Assembly (NCBI GenBank): GCA_012295275.1
Contig: CM022667.1
Span: 17,827,245 to 17,891,244, forward strand
Direction: 5' to 3'
From: Chrysomallon squamiferum
Lineage: Eukaryota > Mollusca > Gastropoda > Neomphalida > Peltospiridae
DNA: 64,000 nt
Below, one piece after another: positions 13,626-25,990 of this stretch (its first letter is position 1; every line of letters starts with the position of its first letter). Below the pieces are notes generated by a model, which ran no database searches, had not been told where the DNA came from, and was given only the letters and a program-made list of their open reading frames with translations. Position numbers and translations under genes: made by a program.

Positions 13626-16600
13626 AGAGAGAAAGAAAAAAATAAGTGAGATATACGCAATGTGAGAAAAGATTGAGGCAAGGAACAGAAAATTGAGTAA
13701 GACAGAGAAAAGAGAGAGGGAAAGAGAAAGACAACGGTGAACGAATAGAGAGAAGAGAAAGACAAGAATGAGAGAAGGAGAGAGAAGGAAGACAAGGACG
13801 AGGAAGAAAGAGAAGAGAGAAGAGAAAGACAAGGGTAAGAAAAGAGAGAGTGAAGAGAAAGAAAAAGAGATGAGAAAAGAGAAAGAAAAGGAAAGAAAAG
13901 AGAAGAGAAAGACAAGGATAAGAGAATAGAGAGTTAAGAGAAAGACAAGGGAGAAAAAAGAGAGAAGAGAAAGACAAGGATAAGAAATAGAGAGTTAAGA
14001 GAAAGACAAGGATGAGAGAAGAAAGAAGAGAAAGACAAGGATGAAAAAAATAGAGAGTGAAGAGAAAGACAAGGATGAGAGAAGAGAAAAGACAAGGGTG
14101 AGAAAATAGAGAGTGAAGAGAAAGACAAGGATGAGAAAATAGAGAGAAGAGAAAGACAAGGATGAGAAAATAGAGAGAAAGAGAAAGACAAGGATGAAAA
14201 GAAAAGAGAAAGACAAGAGAAGAGAGAGAGAAGAGAAAGACAAGGATGAGAAAAGAGAGAGGAAGAGAAAGACAAGGAGAGAAAATAGAAAGAGAAAGAA
14301 GAGAAAGACAAAGAGTGAAAAAGAGAAAAGAGAAAGACAAGGATGAGAAAATAGAGAGAAGAGAAAGACAAGGATAAGAGAATAGAGAGAAGAGAAAGAC
14401 AAGGATGAGAAAGAGAGAAGAGAAAGACAAGGATGAAAAATAGAGAGAAGAGAGAAAGACAAGGATGAGAGAAGAGTGAAGAGAAAGACAAGGATGAAAA
14501 AGAGAAAAGAGAAGAGACAAGGAGACAAGAAAAAAGAGAGAAGAGAAAGACAAGGATGAGAAAATAGAGAGAAGAGAAAGACAAGGATGAGAAAATAGAG
14601 AGAAGAGAAAGACAAGGATGAGAAAATAGAGAGTGAAGAGAAAGACAAGGATGAGAAAATAGAGAGTGAAGAGAAAGACAAGGATGAGAAAATAGAGTGA
14701 AGAGAAAGACAAGGGTGAGAAAAACAGAGAAGAAAAGACAAGGGTGAGAAAATAGAGAGTGAAGAGAAAGACAAGGGTGAGAAAATAGAGAAGAGAAAAA
14801 GAGAAGGAAAGAAAAGATAAAGAGGAAGAAAATAGAGAGAAGAGAAAAGACAAGGGTAAGAAACAGAGAGAAGAGAAAGACAAGGATGACAAGAAAAGAG
14901 ACAAGAGAAGAGAAAGACAAGGATGAGAAAATAGAGAGAGAAAGACAAGGAAAGACAGAGGAAGAGAAAGACAAGGGGGTGAGAAAAGAAGAGAAAGACA
15001 AGGATGAGAAAATAGAGAGTGAAGAGAAAGACAAGGATGAGAAAATAGAGAGAAGAGAAAGACAAGGATGAGAAAATAGAGAGAAAGAGAAAGACAAGGA
15101 TGAGAGAATAGAGAGAAGAGAAAGACAAGGGGTGAGAAAATAGAGAGAAGAGAAAGACAAGGAAGAAAAGAGTGAAGAGAAAGACAAGGATGAGAAAATA
15201 GAGAGAAGAGAAAGACAAGGATGAGAAAAACAGAAGAGAAAAGACAAGGATGAGAAAATAGAGAGGAAGACAAGAAAGACAAGGACAAGAAAAAGAGAGA
15301 AGAGAAAGACAAGGATGAAAATAGAGAGGAAGAGAAAGATGAAAAGAGAAAGGGAAGAGAAAATAGAAAGAAGAGAAAGACAAGGATGAGAAAATAGAGA
15401 GAAGAGAAAGACAAGGATGAGAAAATAGAGAGAGAAGAGAAAGACAAGGATGAGAAAATAAGAGAAAGACAAGGAAGAGACAAGAGAAAGACAAGGAGAA
15501 AAATAGACAGTGAAGAGAAAGACAAGGATGAGAAATAGAGAGAAGAGAAAGACAAGGGTGAGAAAATAGAGAAAAAGACAGAGAAGAAGAGAAAGACAAG
15601 GATGAGAAAAAGAGAGAGAAGAGAAAGACAAGGATGAGAAAATAGAGAGAAAGAGAAAGACAAGGAGAGAAAGAGAAGAGAAAGACAAGGATGAGAAAAG
15701 AGAGTGAAAGAGAAAAGACAAGGGTGAGAAAGAAAGAAGAGAAAGAGAAAGAGAAAAATAGAGAGAGAAGAGAAAGACAAGGATGAGAAAATAGAGAAGA
15801 AGAGAAAGACAAGGGATGAAAAATAGAGAGAAAAGAGAAAGACAAGGATGAGAAAAAATAGAGAAGAGAAAGACAAGGATGAGAAATAGAGAGAAGAGAA
15901 AGACAAGGAGAAAATGAGAAAAGAGAAGAGAAAGACAAGGGTGAGAAAAGAGAGAGAAGAGAAAGACAAGGAAAATAGAGAAGAGAAAGAGAAGAGAAGA
16001 AAGACAAGGATGAGAAAAGAGAGAGAAGAGAAAGACAAGGATGAGAAAAGAGAAGAGAAAGACAAAGAAGAGAATAAGGATGAGAAAAGAGAGAAGAGAA
16101 AGACAAGGATGAGAAATAGAGAGAGTGAAGAGAAAGACAAGGGTGATAAAAATAGAGAGAAGAGAAAGACAAGGGTGAGAAAATAGAGAGGGAAGAGAAA
16201 GACAAGGATGAGAAAATAGAGTGAAGAGAAAGACAAGGAAAGAAAGACAAAGAGAAAGAGAAAGACAAGGATGAGAGAAGAGAAAAGACAAGGATAAGAG
16301 AAATAGAGAGGAAGAGAAAGACAAGGATGAGAAAATAGAGAGTGAAGAGAAAGACAAGGATGAAAAATAGAGAGAAGAGAAAGACAAGGGTGAGAAAAGA
16401 GAGAAGAGAAAGACAAGGATGAGAAAAGAGAGGAAGAGAAAGACAAGGATGAAGAAAATAGAAGGAAGAGAAAGACAAGGATGAAAAATAGAGAAAGAAA
16501 AGACAAATGTGAGAAAAGAGAGAAGAGAAAGATAAGGAAAGAGAAGAGAGAAAAAGAGAAAGACAAGACAAGGGAGAGAAGAGAGAGAAAGAAAGATAAG

Positions 16601-19600
16601 GATGAGAAAAGAGAGAGAAGAGAAAGACAAGGAGAAGAAAAATAGAGAGTGAAGAGAAAGAGAAGGAGAGAAAATAGAGAGAAGAGAAAGACAAGGGTGA
16701 GAAGAGAGAGAAGAGAAAGACAAGAGAAGAGAGAAGAAAGAAAGATAAGGAGAGAAGAGAAAGGGTGGGAGGAGAGAGAGAGTGAAGAGAAAGACAAGGG
16801 TGAGAGAAAAGAGAAGAGAAAGATAAGGATGAGAGAAGAGAGAGAAGAAAAAGAGAAAGGTGAGAAGAGAGAAAAGAAAGACAAGGATGAGAGAAGAATA
16901 GAGAGTGAAGAGAAAGACAAGGAGAAAAGAAAGAGAGAAGAGAAAGACAAGGGATGAGAAAAGAAGAAGAGAAAGACAAGGGAGAAAAGAGAAAGAGAAA
17001 GACAAGAGAGAGAAGAGAGAAGAGAAAGACAAGGATGAGAAAAAAGAGAGGAAGAGAAAGACAAGGATGAGAGAAATAGAAAAGAGAAAGACAAGGATGA
17101 GAAAATAGAGAGAAAAGAAGAGAAAGACAAGGAAGAAAATAGAGAAGGAGAAAGACAAGGATGAAGAGAAAGACAAGAGAAAGATGAGAGAAGAGAGTGA
17201 AGAGAAAGACAAGGGATGAGAAAAGACAGAAGAGAAAGAGAAGGAAGAGAAAAGAGAAGAAGAGGAAGAGAAAGACAAGGATGAGAAATAGAGAAAGAGA
17301 AAGACAAGGAAGAGAAATAGAGAAAGAGAAAGACAAGGATGAGAAAAAGAGAGAGAAGAGAAAGACAAGGGTGAGAGAAGAGAGAGAGAAGAGAAAGACA
17401 AGGATGAGAAGAACAGAGAGAAAGAGAAAGACAATGAGAGAAGAGAGAAGAGAAAGAAAGGATGAGAAGAATAAGGAAGAGAAAGACAGAGAGAAAGAGA
17501 AAGACAAGGGGTGAGAAAAAGAGAGAGAAGAGAAAGACAAGGATGAGAGAAGAGAGAGAAGAGAAAGACAAGGATGAGAGAAGAGAGAGAAGAGAAAGAC
17601 AAGGATGAGAGAAGAGAGAAAGAGAAAGACAAGGGTGAGAGAAGAGAGAAGAAGAGAAAGACAAGGGTGATGAGAGAAGAGAGAGAAGAGAAAGACAAGG
17701 GTGAGAGAAGAGAGAGAAGAGAAAGATAAGGATGAGAGAAGAGAGAGAAGAGAAAGATAAGGATGAGAGAAGAGAGAGAAGAGAAAGACACGGGTGAGAG
17801 AAGAGAGAGAAGAGAAAGACAAGGGATGAGAGAAGAGAGAGAAGAGAAAGACAAGGGTGAGAGAAGAGAGAGAAGAGAAAGACAAGTCTGAGAGAAGAGA
17901 GTGAAGAGAAAGATAAGGGTGAGAGAAGAGAGAAAAGAGAAAGACAAGGGTGAGAGAAGAAAGAAAAGAAAGAAAGAGAAGAGAGAGAAGAGAAAGACAA
18001 AGAGAAAAAGAGAGAAGAGAAAGATAAGGAAAGAGAAGAGAGAAGAAGAGAAAGACAAGGATGAGAAATAGAGAGAAGAGAAAGACAAGGGTGAGAAATA
18101 GAGAGAAAGAAAGAAAGAAGGGTGAGAAGAGAGAGAAGAAGAGAAAGACAAGGAGAGAAGAGAGAGAAGAGAAAGACAAGGGTGAGAAAAGAGAGAGAAG
18201 AGAAAGACAAGGATGAAAGATAGAGAAAGAAAGACAAGGGTGAGAGAAGAGAGAGAAGAGAAAGACAAGGGTGAGAGAAGAGAGAGAAGAGAAAGACAAG
18301 GGTGAGAGAAGAGAGAGAAGAGAAAGACAAGGATGAGAGAAGAGAGAGAAGAGAAAGATAAATGAGAGAAGAGAGGAAGAGAAAGATAATGAGTGAGAAA
18401 ATACAGAAGAGAAAGAAGGAGTGAGAGAAGAGAGGAAGAGAAAGACAAAAGGAGAGAAGAGAGAGAAAAAAAAAGACAAGAGAGAAGAGAGAGAAGAGAG
18501 AAAGAAAGACAAGGAGAGAAGAGAGGAAAAGAAAGAGAAGGATGAGAGAAGAGAGGAAGAGAAAAAGATAAGGAGAGAGAAGAGAGAGAAAGAGAAAGAC
18601 AAGGGTGAGAGAAGAGAGAGAAGAGAAAGACAAGGGATGCGAAAAGAGAGAGAAGAGAAAGACAAGGGTGAGAGAAGATAGTGAAGAGAAAGACAGAAAG
18701 AGAAGGATGAGAAAGAGAAGAGACTGAAAGAGAAAGATAAGGATGAGAAAAAGAGAGAAGAGAAAGACAAGGAGGAGAGAAGAGAGTGGAAGAGAAAGAC
18801 AAAGGATGAGAGAGAAGAGAGAAGAGAAAGACAAGGGATGAGAGAAGAGAGGAAGAGAAAGACAAGGTGAGAGAGAATAGAAAGAAGAGAAGAGAAAGAC
18901 AAGGGTGAGAGAAAGAGAGTGAAAAGAAAGACAAGGATGAGAAAAGAGAGAAGAGAAAGACAAGGAGTGAGAAGAGAGAGAGTGAAGAGAAAGACACGGG
19001 TGAGAGAAGAGACTGAAGAGAAAGATAAGGATGCGAGAAGAGAGAGAAGAGAAAGACAAGTGTGAGAGAACAGAGTGAAGAGAAAGATAAAGATGAGGGA
19101 AGAGAGTGAAGAGAAAGACAAGGGTGAGGGAAGAGAGTGAAGAGAAAGATAAGGATGCGAGAAGAGAGAGAAGAGAAAGACACGAGTGAGAGAAAAGAGA
19201 AAAGAGAAAGACACTGGTGAGAGAAGAGAGTGAAGAGAAAGACACGGGTAAGAGAAAATAGAAAAGAGAAAGATAAGGATGCGAGAAGAGAGAGAAGAGA
19301 AAGACACGGGTGAGAGAAGAGAGAGAAGAGAAAGACACGGGTGAGAGAAGAGAGAGAAGAGAAAGATAAGGATGCGAGAAGAGAGAGAAGAGAAAGACAC
19401 GGGTGAGAGAAGAGAGAGAAGAGAAAGACACGGGTGAGAGAAGAGAGAGAAGAGAAAGATAAGGATGAGAGAAGAGAGAGAAGAGAAAGACACGGGTGAG
19501 AGAAGAGAGAGAAGAGAAAGACACGGGTGAGAGAAGAGAGAGAAGAGAAAGACAAGGGTGAGAGAAGAGAGAAGAGAAAAGATGAGGGGAGAGAGAAGAG

Positions 19601-20518
19601 AGAAAAGAAAGAGAAGGATGAGAGAAGAGAGTGAAGAGAAAGATAAGGATGCGAGAAGAGAGAGAAGAGAAAGACACGGGTGAGAGAAGAGAGAGAAGAG
19701 AAAGACACGGGTGAGAAAGAGAGAGAAGAGAAAGATAAGGATGAGAAGAGAGAGAAGAAGAAAGACAAGAATGAGAGAGAAAGAAGAGAGAAGAGAAAGA
19801 CAAGGGGAGAGAGAAGAGAGAAAAGAGAAAGACGAGAAGAGATAGAGAAGAGAAGAAAAAAAGATAAGGATGCGAGAAGAGAGAGAAGAAAAGATAACGA
19901 GAGAAGAGAAGAAGAGAAAGACAAGAGAAAGATAAGATGAGAGAAGAGAGAAGAGAAAGATAAGGATGAGAGAAGAAGAGAGAAGAGAAAGACAAGGGAG
20001 AAGAAGAGAGAGAAGAGAAAGAGATAAGAGAAGAGAAGAGAGAAAGAGAAAGACACGGTGAGAGAAGAGAGTGAAGAGAAAGACAAGTGTGAGAGAAGAG
20101 AGTGAAAAGAAAGATAATGATGAGAGAAGAGAGTGAAGAGAAAGATAAGGATGAGAGAAGAGAGAAGAGAGTGAAGAGAAAGATAAGTGTGAGAGAAGAG
20201 AGTGAAGAGAAAGGTAAGGATGAGAGAAGAGAGAAGAGAAAGATAAGGATGAGAGAAGAGAGTGAAGAGAAAGACAAGGGTGAGAGAAGAGAGTGAAGAG
20301 AAAGATAAGGGTGAGAGAAGAGAGTGAAGAGAAAGACACGGGTGAGAGAAGAGGGTGAAGAGAAAGATAAGGGTGAGAGAAGAGAAGAGAAAGACAAGGG
20401 TGAGAGAAGAGAGAGAAGAGAAAGACAAGGGTGAGAGAAGAGAGTGAAGAGAAAGATAAGGATGAGAGAAGAGAGAGAGAGACGAGAGTGAGAGAAGAGA
20501 AAGACAAGGACGAGGGAT
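13626..20518. repeat. Giant purine-rich 31-bp minisatellite (~6.9 kb)
   Basis: Nearly pure G/A on the plus strand. The clearest unit, seen at 17520-20500, is 31 bp and contains GAAGAGAAAGACAAGGGTGA followed by GAGAAGAGAGA, with variants GATAAGGATG, GACACGGGTG and GATAAGGATGCG. Each unit carries only about two pyrimidines. Because 31 is not a multiple of three, each frame cycles through all three readings of the unit, so three overlapping frames of more than 2,100 codons exist on the minus strand. They have no domain, no start context and only Ser/Leu/Phe/Pro composition, so I do not call them genes. From 13626 to about 17500 the unit is more degenerate, with many small indels. Confidence 0.95.
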
Positions 20519-21367
20519 AATTTTTAGAGAAAATGAGCGAGGTTGTCATTTTATCTATTAATTATATTCGAAGTTTTAATTATACAATACATATGTTACT
20601 GCTTAATCTAGGAGTTTTAGTAAATTCTCAGATTTTATTGGTGTGCTTTTATCACTGAAATAATAGAAATATCATTTAGAATGTTCAGTTTATAAATTTG
20701 TTTTTATAACTGAAAATGATAATAATAGCTGCTTTTTCCTTTTTTAAATTATATGATCTATATCAATCTATCTATCCATCCGTCTATCTATCTATCTATC
20801 TCTCTCTCTGTGTATATATACATATATATATTGTTCATGTCAGTTCGTGCAACAGATGTAGTTTGCCCTTACATAACCATGCTTTTATATTTTAATGCAA
20901 TAATAAAAACTATAATAGAAAGAGAAATTGTATATATATATATTATAAAATTATTAAAAAGTACTTATACACTTGCAAACACATATGCATATATGTGTGT
21001 GTCTGACGAAAACAAATTTATACTTTTTAATGTTCATCGTGATAATGAATTAAAATGATTTAATCGATAAATATTAAATAACAACACTCACGCAGATTCC
21101 ATTGCTGTTAAAATTATGTGGCTGGCGATAGTTTAAAATAATATTAAATATTTCTGTAGATGAGAGATAGCTGCTGGTCTTCGAGCGCAGCGCTTGCTCG
21201 TGTATCCTTTACGTTAACCTCAGAGGATTTTCTAGTACCAGTGACAACAGGTGGCAGAGAAATCGTTTAGTATTTACTGAAGCGCACGAAGATTACTGTT
21301 ACTCAGATTAGTGACGATGACAATGAAACCATCATTCGTTACCTGCTTACACGTAGATTTAAATTAT

Positions 21368-21445
21368 AACCAGTCGAAAACAGTGTTAATTTCAACCAAT
21401 CGAAAACAGTGTTAGTTTCAACCAATCGAAAACAATGTTAGTTTC
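21368..21445. repeat. 26-bp tandem repeat, three copies
   Basis: Three head-to-tail copies start at 21368, 21394 and 21420, each carrying AACCAATCGAAAACAGTG or a one- or two-base variant. Two copies contain a CCAAT core. A related phrase, CAACCAATCGAAAACC, occurs singly near 37620. Confidence 0.88.
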
Positions 21446-21998
21446 AACTCGGTGATAAATCGCCTGTCAAATTCAGCAATGGAGGAGATGCTAAAATTCG
21501 GAATTAAACACTAGTCTGATTACGATGACGATATATATGTGTTCTAGTTACATGTTTTTTAAAATCTATGTGCGCTATCTTGCAGTTTAGATCTACCAAC
21601 TGTTCTTCTATTTTTTGTTTCAAATAACGTTCTAAATAATAATATTGACACTGTGTTTTTTTTTTGTTTTTTGTTTTGTTTATCATAACCATATGAATAT
21701 GAAATAAAGATAAGAATAATAAATGCCATTAAAACAAAAACCTTTTAATTGACTTAATATTTACAAACCACGGAGACCAGCTATACAGTATTTGACCGCT
21801 CAGTTCTTATTATCATTTCAGCCATTTAACGTTTCAGTCAGAGTCAATTAATCATTCCAAATTCGTATTCAGCCATGCAGTAGCAAATAAATAGACAGAT
21901 AGATAGCTACACTTTATCCAGTAGTAGTACATCGTCAGTGGACAGAACATTCGTTCAACCACACAATCTATAAACATTTCAACCAGTCAGCTACTTTC

Positions 21999-22080
21999 AT
22001 TCAACCCATAACTCAAACAACCACCTTCATTCAACCCATAACTCAAACAACCACTTTCATTCAACCCATAACTCAAACAA
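21999..22080. repeat. 30-bp tandem repeat, 2.7 copies
   Basis: Units starting at 21999, 22029 and 22059 each begin ATTCAACCCATAACTCAAAC; the third is cut short. Confidence 0.88.
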
Positions 22081-22438
22081 TGTTGATGTTATATGTAATG
22101 ACATCACAATAAAATGATACTTGATATACAAAGATGTTTTGCTGTCATACTTTATCATTAGCAAAGATTAGTTAAGACGTATAATGTGTCATGACAATAA
22201 AAATATTATCTAGATAAACTAACATACTTTGGTGTCATATTTTATAATCAGTAAATATTAATTGCTGTATATCATGCAGTGTCTAAACATATAACATACT
22301 CTGTGTTATTTTAGATTATATTTTTAAAAAGTAATAACAGAAATCATTATACTGTACAAAGTCAAAATGTATGTTAATGTTCAGTATATTTTGTATACAA
22401 TTAAAACTAATAAATAATAATAATAATAATAATAATCT

Positions 22439-23321
22439 CTAATACAGCATATCATCATCAGTTCCACAAACAAACAAACTTTCAGACGAGAAACCGGATT
22501 GCGGGCAAGTTCCGACGATAAGGGGCTCGCTAGAATACATCCTTTCAGCGGGAAGAACACGAAAATTATTTTCCATTTCAAAGAAATCGTCAGTTTCATT
22601 GTCCACAGGATCATCACCTAGCAATGGAATTGGGTCTTCGTTATCATTCATCGAATTATCGTCATGAACTATTGAAACTACATTCAATCTGTTTTCGCTA
22701 AAGGTTCGTTCCGCATTTTGACACATTTCCGCTGAGGCAAATTTTCCAAGTGCCGCGTTCGGGCGACAGTTAACAAAGTAATCCTCGACATGTCGGCCTT
22801 CCAACGCCTTTGAAACATAAACGTTCTGCATGGCCTTTGGAACATATCCGCACATGCTTTCCATTTCCTGACCTTGATTGTCAAGTGCTTTTTTGTTTCC
22901 TGGAAGCTTTGTTAGAATATTTCTCTTTGTTGCATAATACGTAGTCGAGTAATTTAACGGTTCCTTGGAGTTTTCGGATGCTTCACTGTTTGTATAATCA
23001 CCCAAACTCTCACCAAAAATATCCTGCACACGTCTTCGTTTTTTGGGCTCAGCATTTTCCAAAAGTTTCGTCATAGTGTCAACGTCATAATCGTCGTCGC
23101 TGATGACGGAAAACGCGGTCACATTGGCGCCGCTGAACTTGTAGTGGAATTCACCTCTTGATGTTATTTGTCTGCAGGCACTGCTGCTGACGTCGCTGAA
23201 TGTGTCACTGCTAATGAAATTTCTTTTCTTCCATGTTTCATTTCGTCTTGAAAAATTTATTCTTTTTCTTTTAATACACAGACAACTCCACATCGACGGC
23301 ATTATGGTGGTGAAATCACTA
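22439..23321 (-). CDS. Coding exon of an unrecognised protein
   Basis: A good splice acceptor (CTATTTTCAG) ends at 23322, and the exon is open from 23321 to a TAG at 22439-22441. If translation starts at the first Met in the exon (23302) the product is 287 aa; but there is no in-frame stop between the acceptor and that Met, so this may be the last coding exon of a longer protein. Visible features: a Cys-containing N-terminus running into a basic cluster (KRKR at 11-14, more basic residues at 19-27), a second basic motif KKRRR at 87-91 that could be a nuclear signal, Ser/Asp/Glu-rich stretches and an acidic C-terminal third. No transmembrane segment and no domain that I know. Codon-like composition and balanced G+C over nearly 900 bp in an AT-rich setting argue that it is real. 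A juxtamembrane tail of a receptor is one possible reading. I see no convincing upstream exon. Confidence 0.65.
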
Positions 23322-24054
23322 CTGAAAATAGAAACAAAAACAATATGATGACTTATTGTTGTAGAAGTAGAAGTCGTTGTAATAATAGTTGAGGATAGCA
23401 ATAGAGTAGTAGAAGCTGATATTGTAATAGTAGCAGTAGTAATTGTAATAATAGTGGTAGTGGTAGTTGTAGCTGTAGTACTAGTAGTAATAGCAATAAT
23501 TGTAGTAGTGGTGGTAGTATAATAGCCCTAATTATATAACAACAACAATAACATCAACAACACGATCCACAACAACAACAGGAACAATAACAATAATATT
23601 TGTGATGATAATGACGATAATGATGTTTACGCAACAACGATATCTCGTTACAGATGTTTCTTTATCGTGACAGGTAAATTATTAGCAGATCAAATTGTAT
23701 TAAAAGGCTGAACCAACGGGTGAAGAAGAAAGAAAAAAAAATCATTTATAACACTAACGCTATTACAAAAATTTGCCATTATCAAAACGAGAAATTACAT
23801 TTTGGTAAAATATATATATATATATATATATTAAAAGTGAATCACTCACTCACTTACACACACGCACACACACTACCAGACACAAACACAAACACACAAA
23901 ACACACACACAATTAAAAATCCCGTTAAACTTTCAGTTAAACAAAATAAATAATAAATACAACTCTTTAATAAATTCTTATTAAAAATAGTTAATAATGA
24001 ATTTAAAAACAGTTAATATACCGTGCGTTACACACATACAGAAACAGACACAGA

Positions 24055-24060
<6 letters not shown>

Positions 24061-24118
<58 letters not shown>
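24061..24118. repeat. (GA)n microsatellite
   Basis: Uninterrupted GA dinucleotides, about 58 bp. Confidence 0.95.
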
Positions 24119-24120
<2 letters not shown>

Positions 24121-25888
24121 TTATTAACTTAGCTATATGTACAGATACCATCAAAACTGTCCTAAATCCGTCTAAAAAAACATGGCCGCATGTCAGTCGT
24201 AGCCTCCAGAACACTTCTTTGTGCTGAATTTAACCGTACAATGTAAACACTTTACTGCTAATTGTGAAGACCAAAAAGCCAAACTCGCTGCTTCATTTCA
24301 AGTTTTTATTGTCTGCATGTAATACACGGCCAACTGGTCATGTACAGAGTCCTTTACTTTGTTGATTGGAAACTTGACTTTGAGCATGACCAGAAATGTG
24401 GGCAAGATATTTAGTAATATATCAAGACGCTTTAATGATTATAAAGATTTAAAAACAAAATAAATAAAAATAAAAAATAAAAACCAGAAGAAAAATACCT
24501 AAGCAAAATAAATTAACGACGAAATAAATAGCTTGTAAATTAGCTTACACAAATACACACACTCACACACCAACTAAACAAAATGGCTATTCTGGTCAGC
24601 ATACCTCAGGTTTGATGTATATTTAAGATAGTCACGTACATGTATTTAGAACTGTGATCAGCTTTTGTTTCTAAGCCACATTCTTTTAAAACCTCATTCA
24701 AGATTAAACTGGTGCTGTGAGCGGTAAATTATAAATGAAAATATGCACATTAAAATACAATTGCATTGGCAAAAATAATAGTTTCGTTTTCTATACAGCT
24801 AGACAATACAACAAACACGCCTGACAATTTTGGATTAGTGTTTATGTAGATACCAACTGCATATGTCAAAAGTACGGAAACTATATTTTCAAGTTGACTT
24901 TTTGTAGATTTAGCATTAGAATTTGTTTTAGATGTTACTGGAAATGTTGACTTTGTGCAGAAGTTCATTTTCAGTGTTCATTAGACTTGCATTGTTCGAT
25001 CCAGGGTGTAGGTCCTCGCATATCCTACTGCAATGTTTCTTCTGTCCTGGGGGTGATTTCACTACGGGTTATAACAGAACACATTAACATATCAGCTTCT
25101 TGGTTAAGTAACAAGCCTCAAGCCCTGGGACTGTTGTATAATCACTGCTCGTCAAACCTTTATACATAAGTTAACCATTTTGCTTATCTTGAACCACACA
25201 AGCAAATCGTCATATTTATCTACACACGTGTATGACAGGTGAAGCTTGGAACTTAAATCTATCTCGTTTGGCATGCTATCCGTTATGGTTGTAGAATCAG
25301 CCATGGCATTTAAACGATGCATCCTGGGATGCTTCATATTACCCACTGACGTCGGTGAAAATAAATGTGCACGTTGAACACCATTGTGTTAAACTTGTAA
25401 TAAACAGTGAGTTTGTGTCCTAGAAACTCTTCATTATCTACCATTAATAACTTACGTTAACTTCCCAGTGTCACATGACCCTGTAATTGTAAACTGCTTT
25501 ATACGTTTTTGACATGGGTTTAAAAATACCGGTATTAACGATTAACCTGTTGTGTACGCAATAGATTCAGATCGAAATTACTACCGTGACTGCATGGAGG
25601 AATGTTAAACAATGCGCAACTTTTTTGTAAAATTTACGGAAGCACAATAAATTGAAATGCATATAAAATAAAGGTAGACTGCAAGGAAAGATTGTTAGTG
25701 GCTTTCAGAGACATTCCGGTTAATGCTAAGAGTTAAGATAAAACGTGAACGTGATGTAATATCTGGCTGTAAATATTAGGTTTCAGAAATGACGCATGTG
25801 AAATAACAATAAAATGTCTCACTTGACTGCTGATAATAAAAAAGGAGATAAAGGATTTTTTTTTCGACGTCAAATTCTACACAAACAA

Positions 25889-25990
25889 CATATGAAAAGC
25901 ACTTTAGCGTGCGAGTATTTTTTTAAAACATTGCCCGAGAAAAGTAATATATAACAGTGTAGCTAACAGTACTCACACAAATATAGTGCC
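25889..25990. repeat. Dispersed ~100-bp repeat, copy A
   Basis: Matches 27666-27764 in the same orientation with about seven differences in 100 positions. Shared core: GAAAAGTAATATATAACAG and AGTACTCACACAAATA. No protein match or terminal repeat is visible; probably a fragment of a mobile element or a local segmental copy. Confidence 0.85.

Larger units (their letters stand above)
20519..22438. other. Intergenic DNA, no gene seen
   Basis: No supportable exon. It contains a TCTA/(TA)n microsatellite near 20757-20830, a slightly G+C-richer patch at 21170-21350, a 26-bp tandem triplication at 21368-21445 and a 30-bp tandem repeat at 21999-22080. An (AAT)n run lies immediately 3' of the minus-strand gene that ends at 22439. 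Confidence 0.65.

Noticed and set aside
13567-20549. Three overlapping minus-strand open frames of more than 2,100 codons, and shorter ones at 9061-11537
   Set aside because: They are translations of a CT-rich minisatellite; no domain, no start context, same peptides in every frame, and frames cross the purine-rich block without regard to reading phase.
24750-25346. Two minus-strand and one plus-strand open stretches of 60-72 codons with gene-like composition
   Set aside because: Open on both strands, no domain and no consistent splice phases; could not be linked to the exon at 22439-23321.
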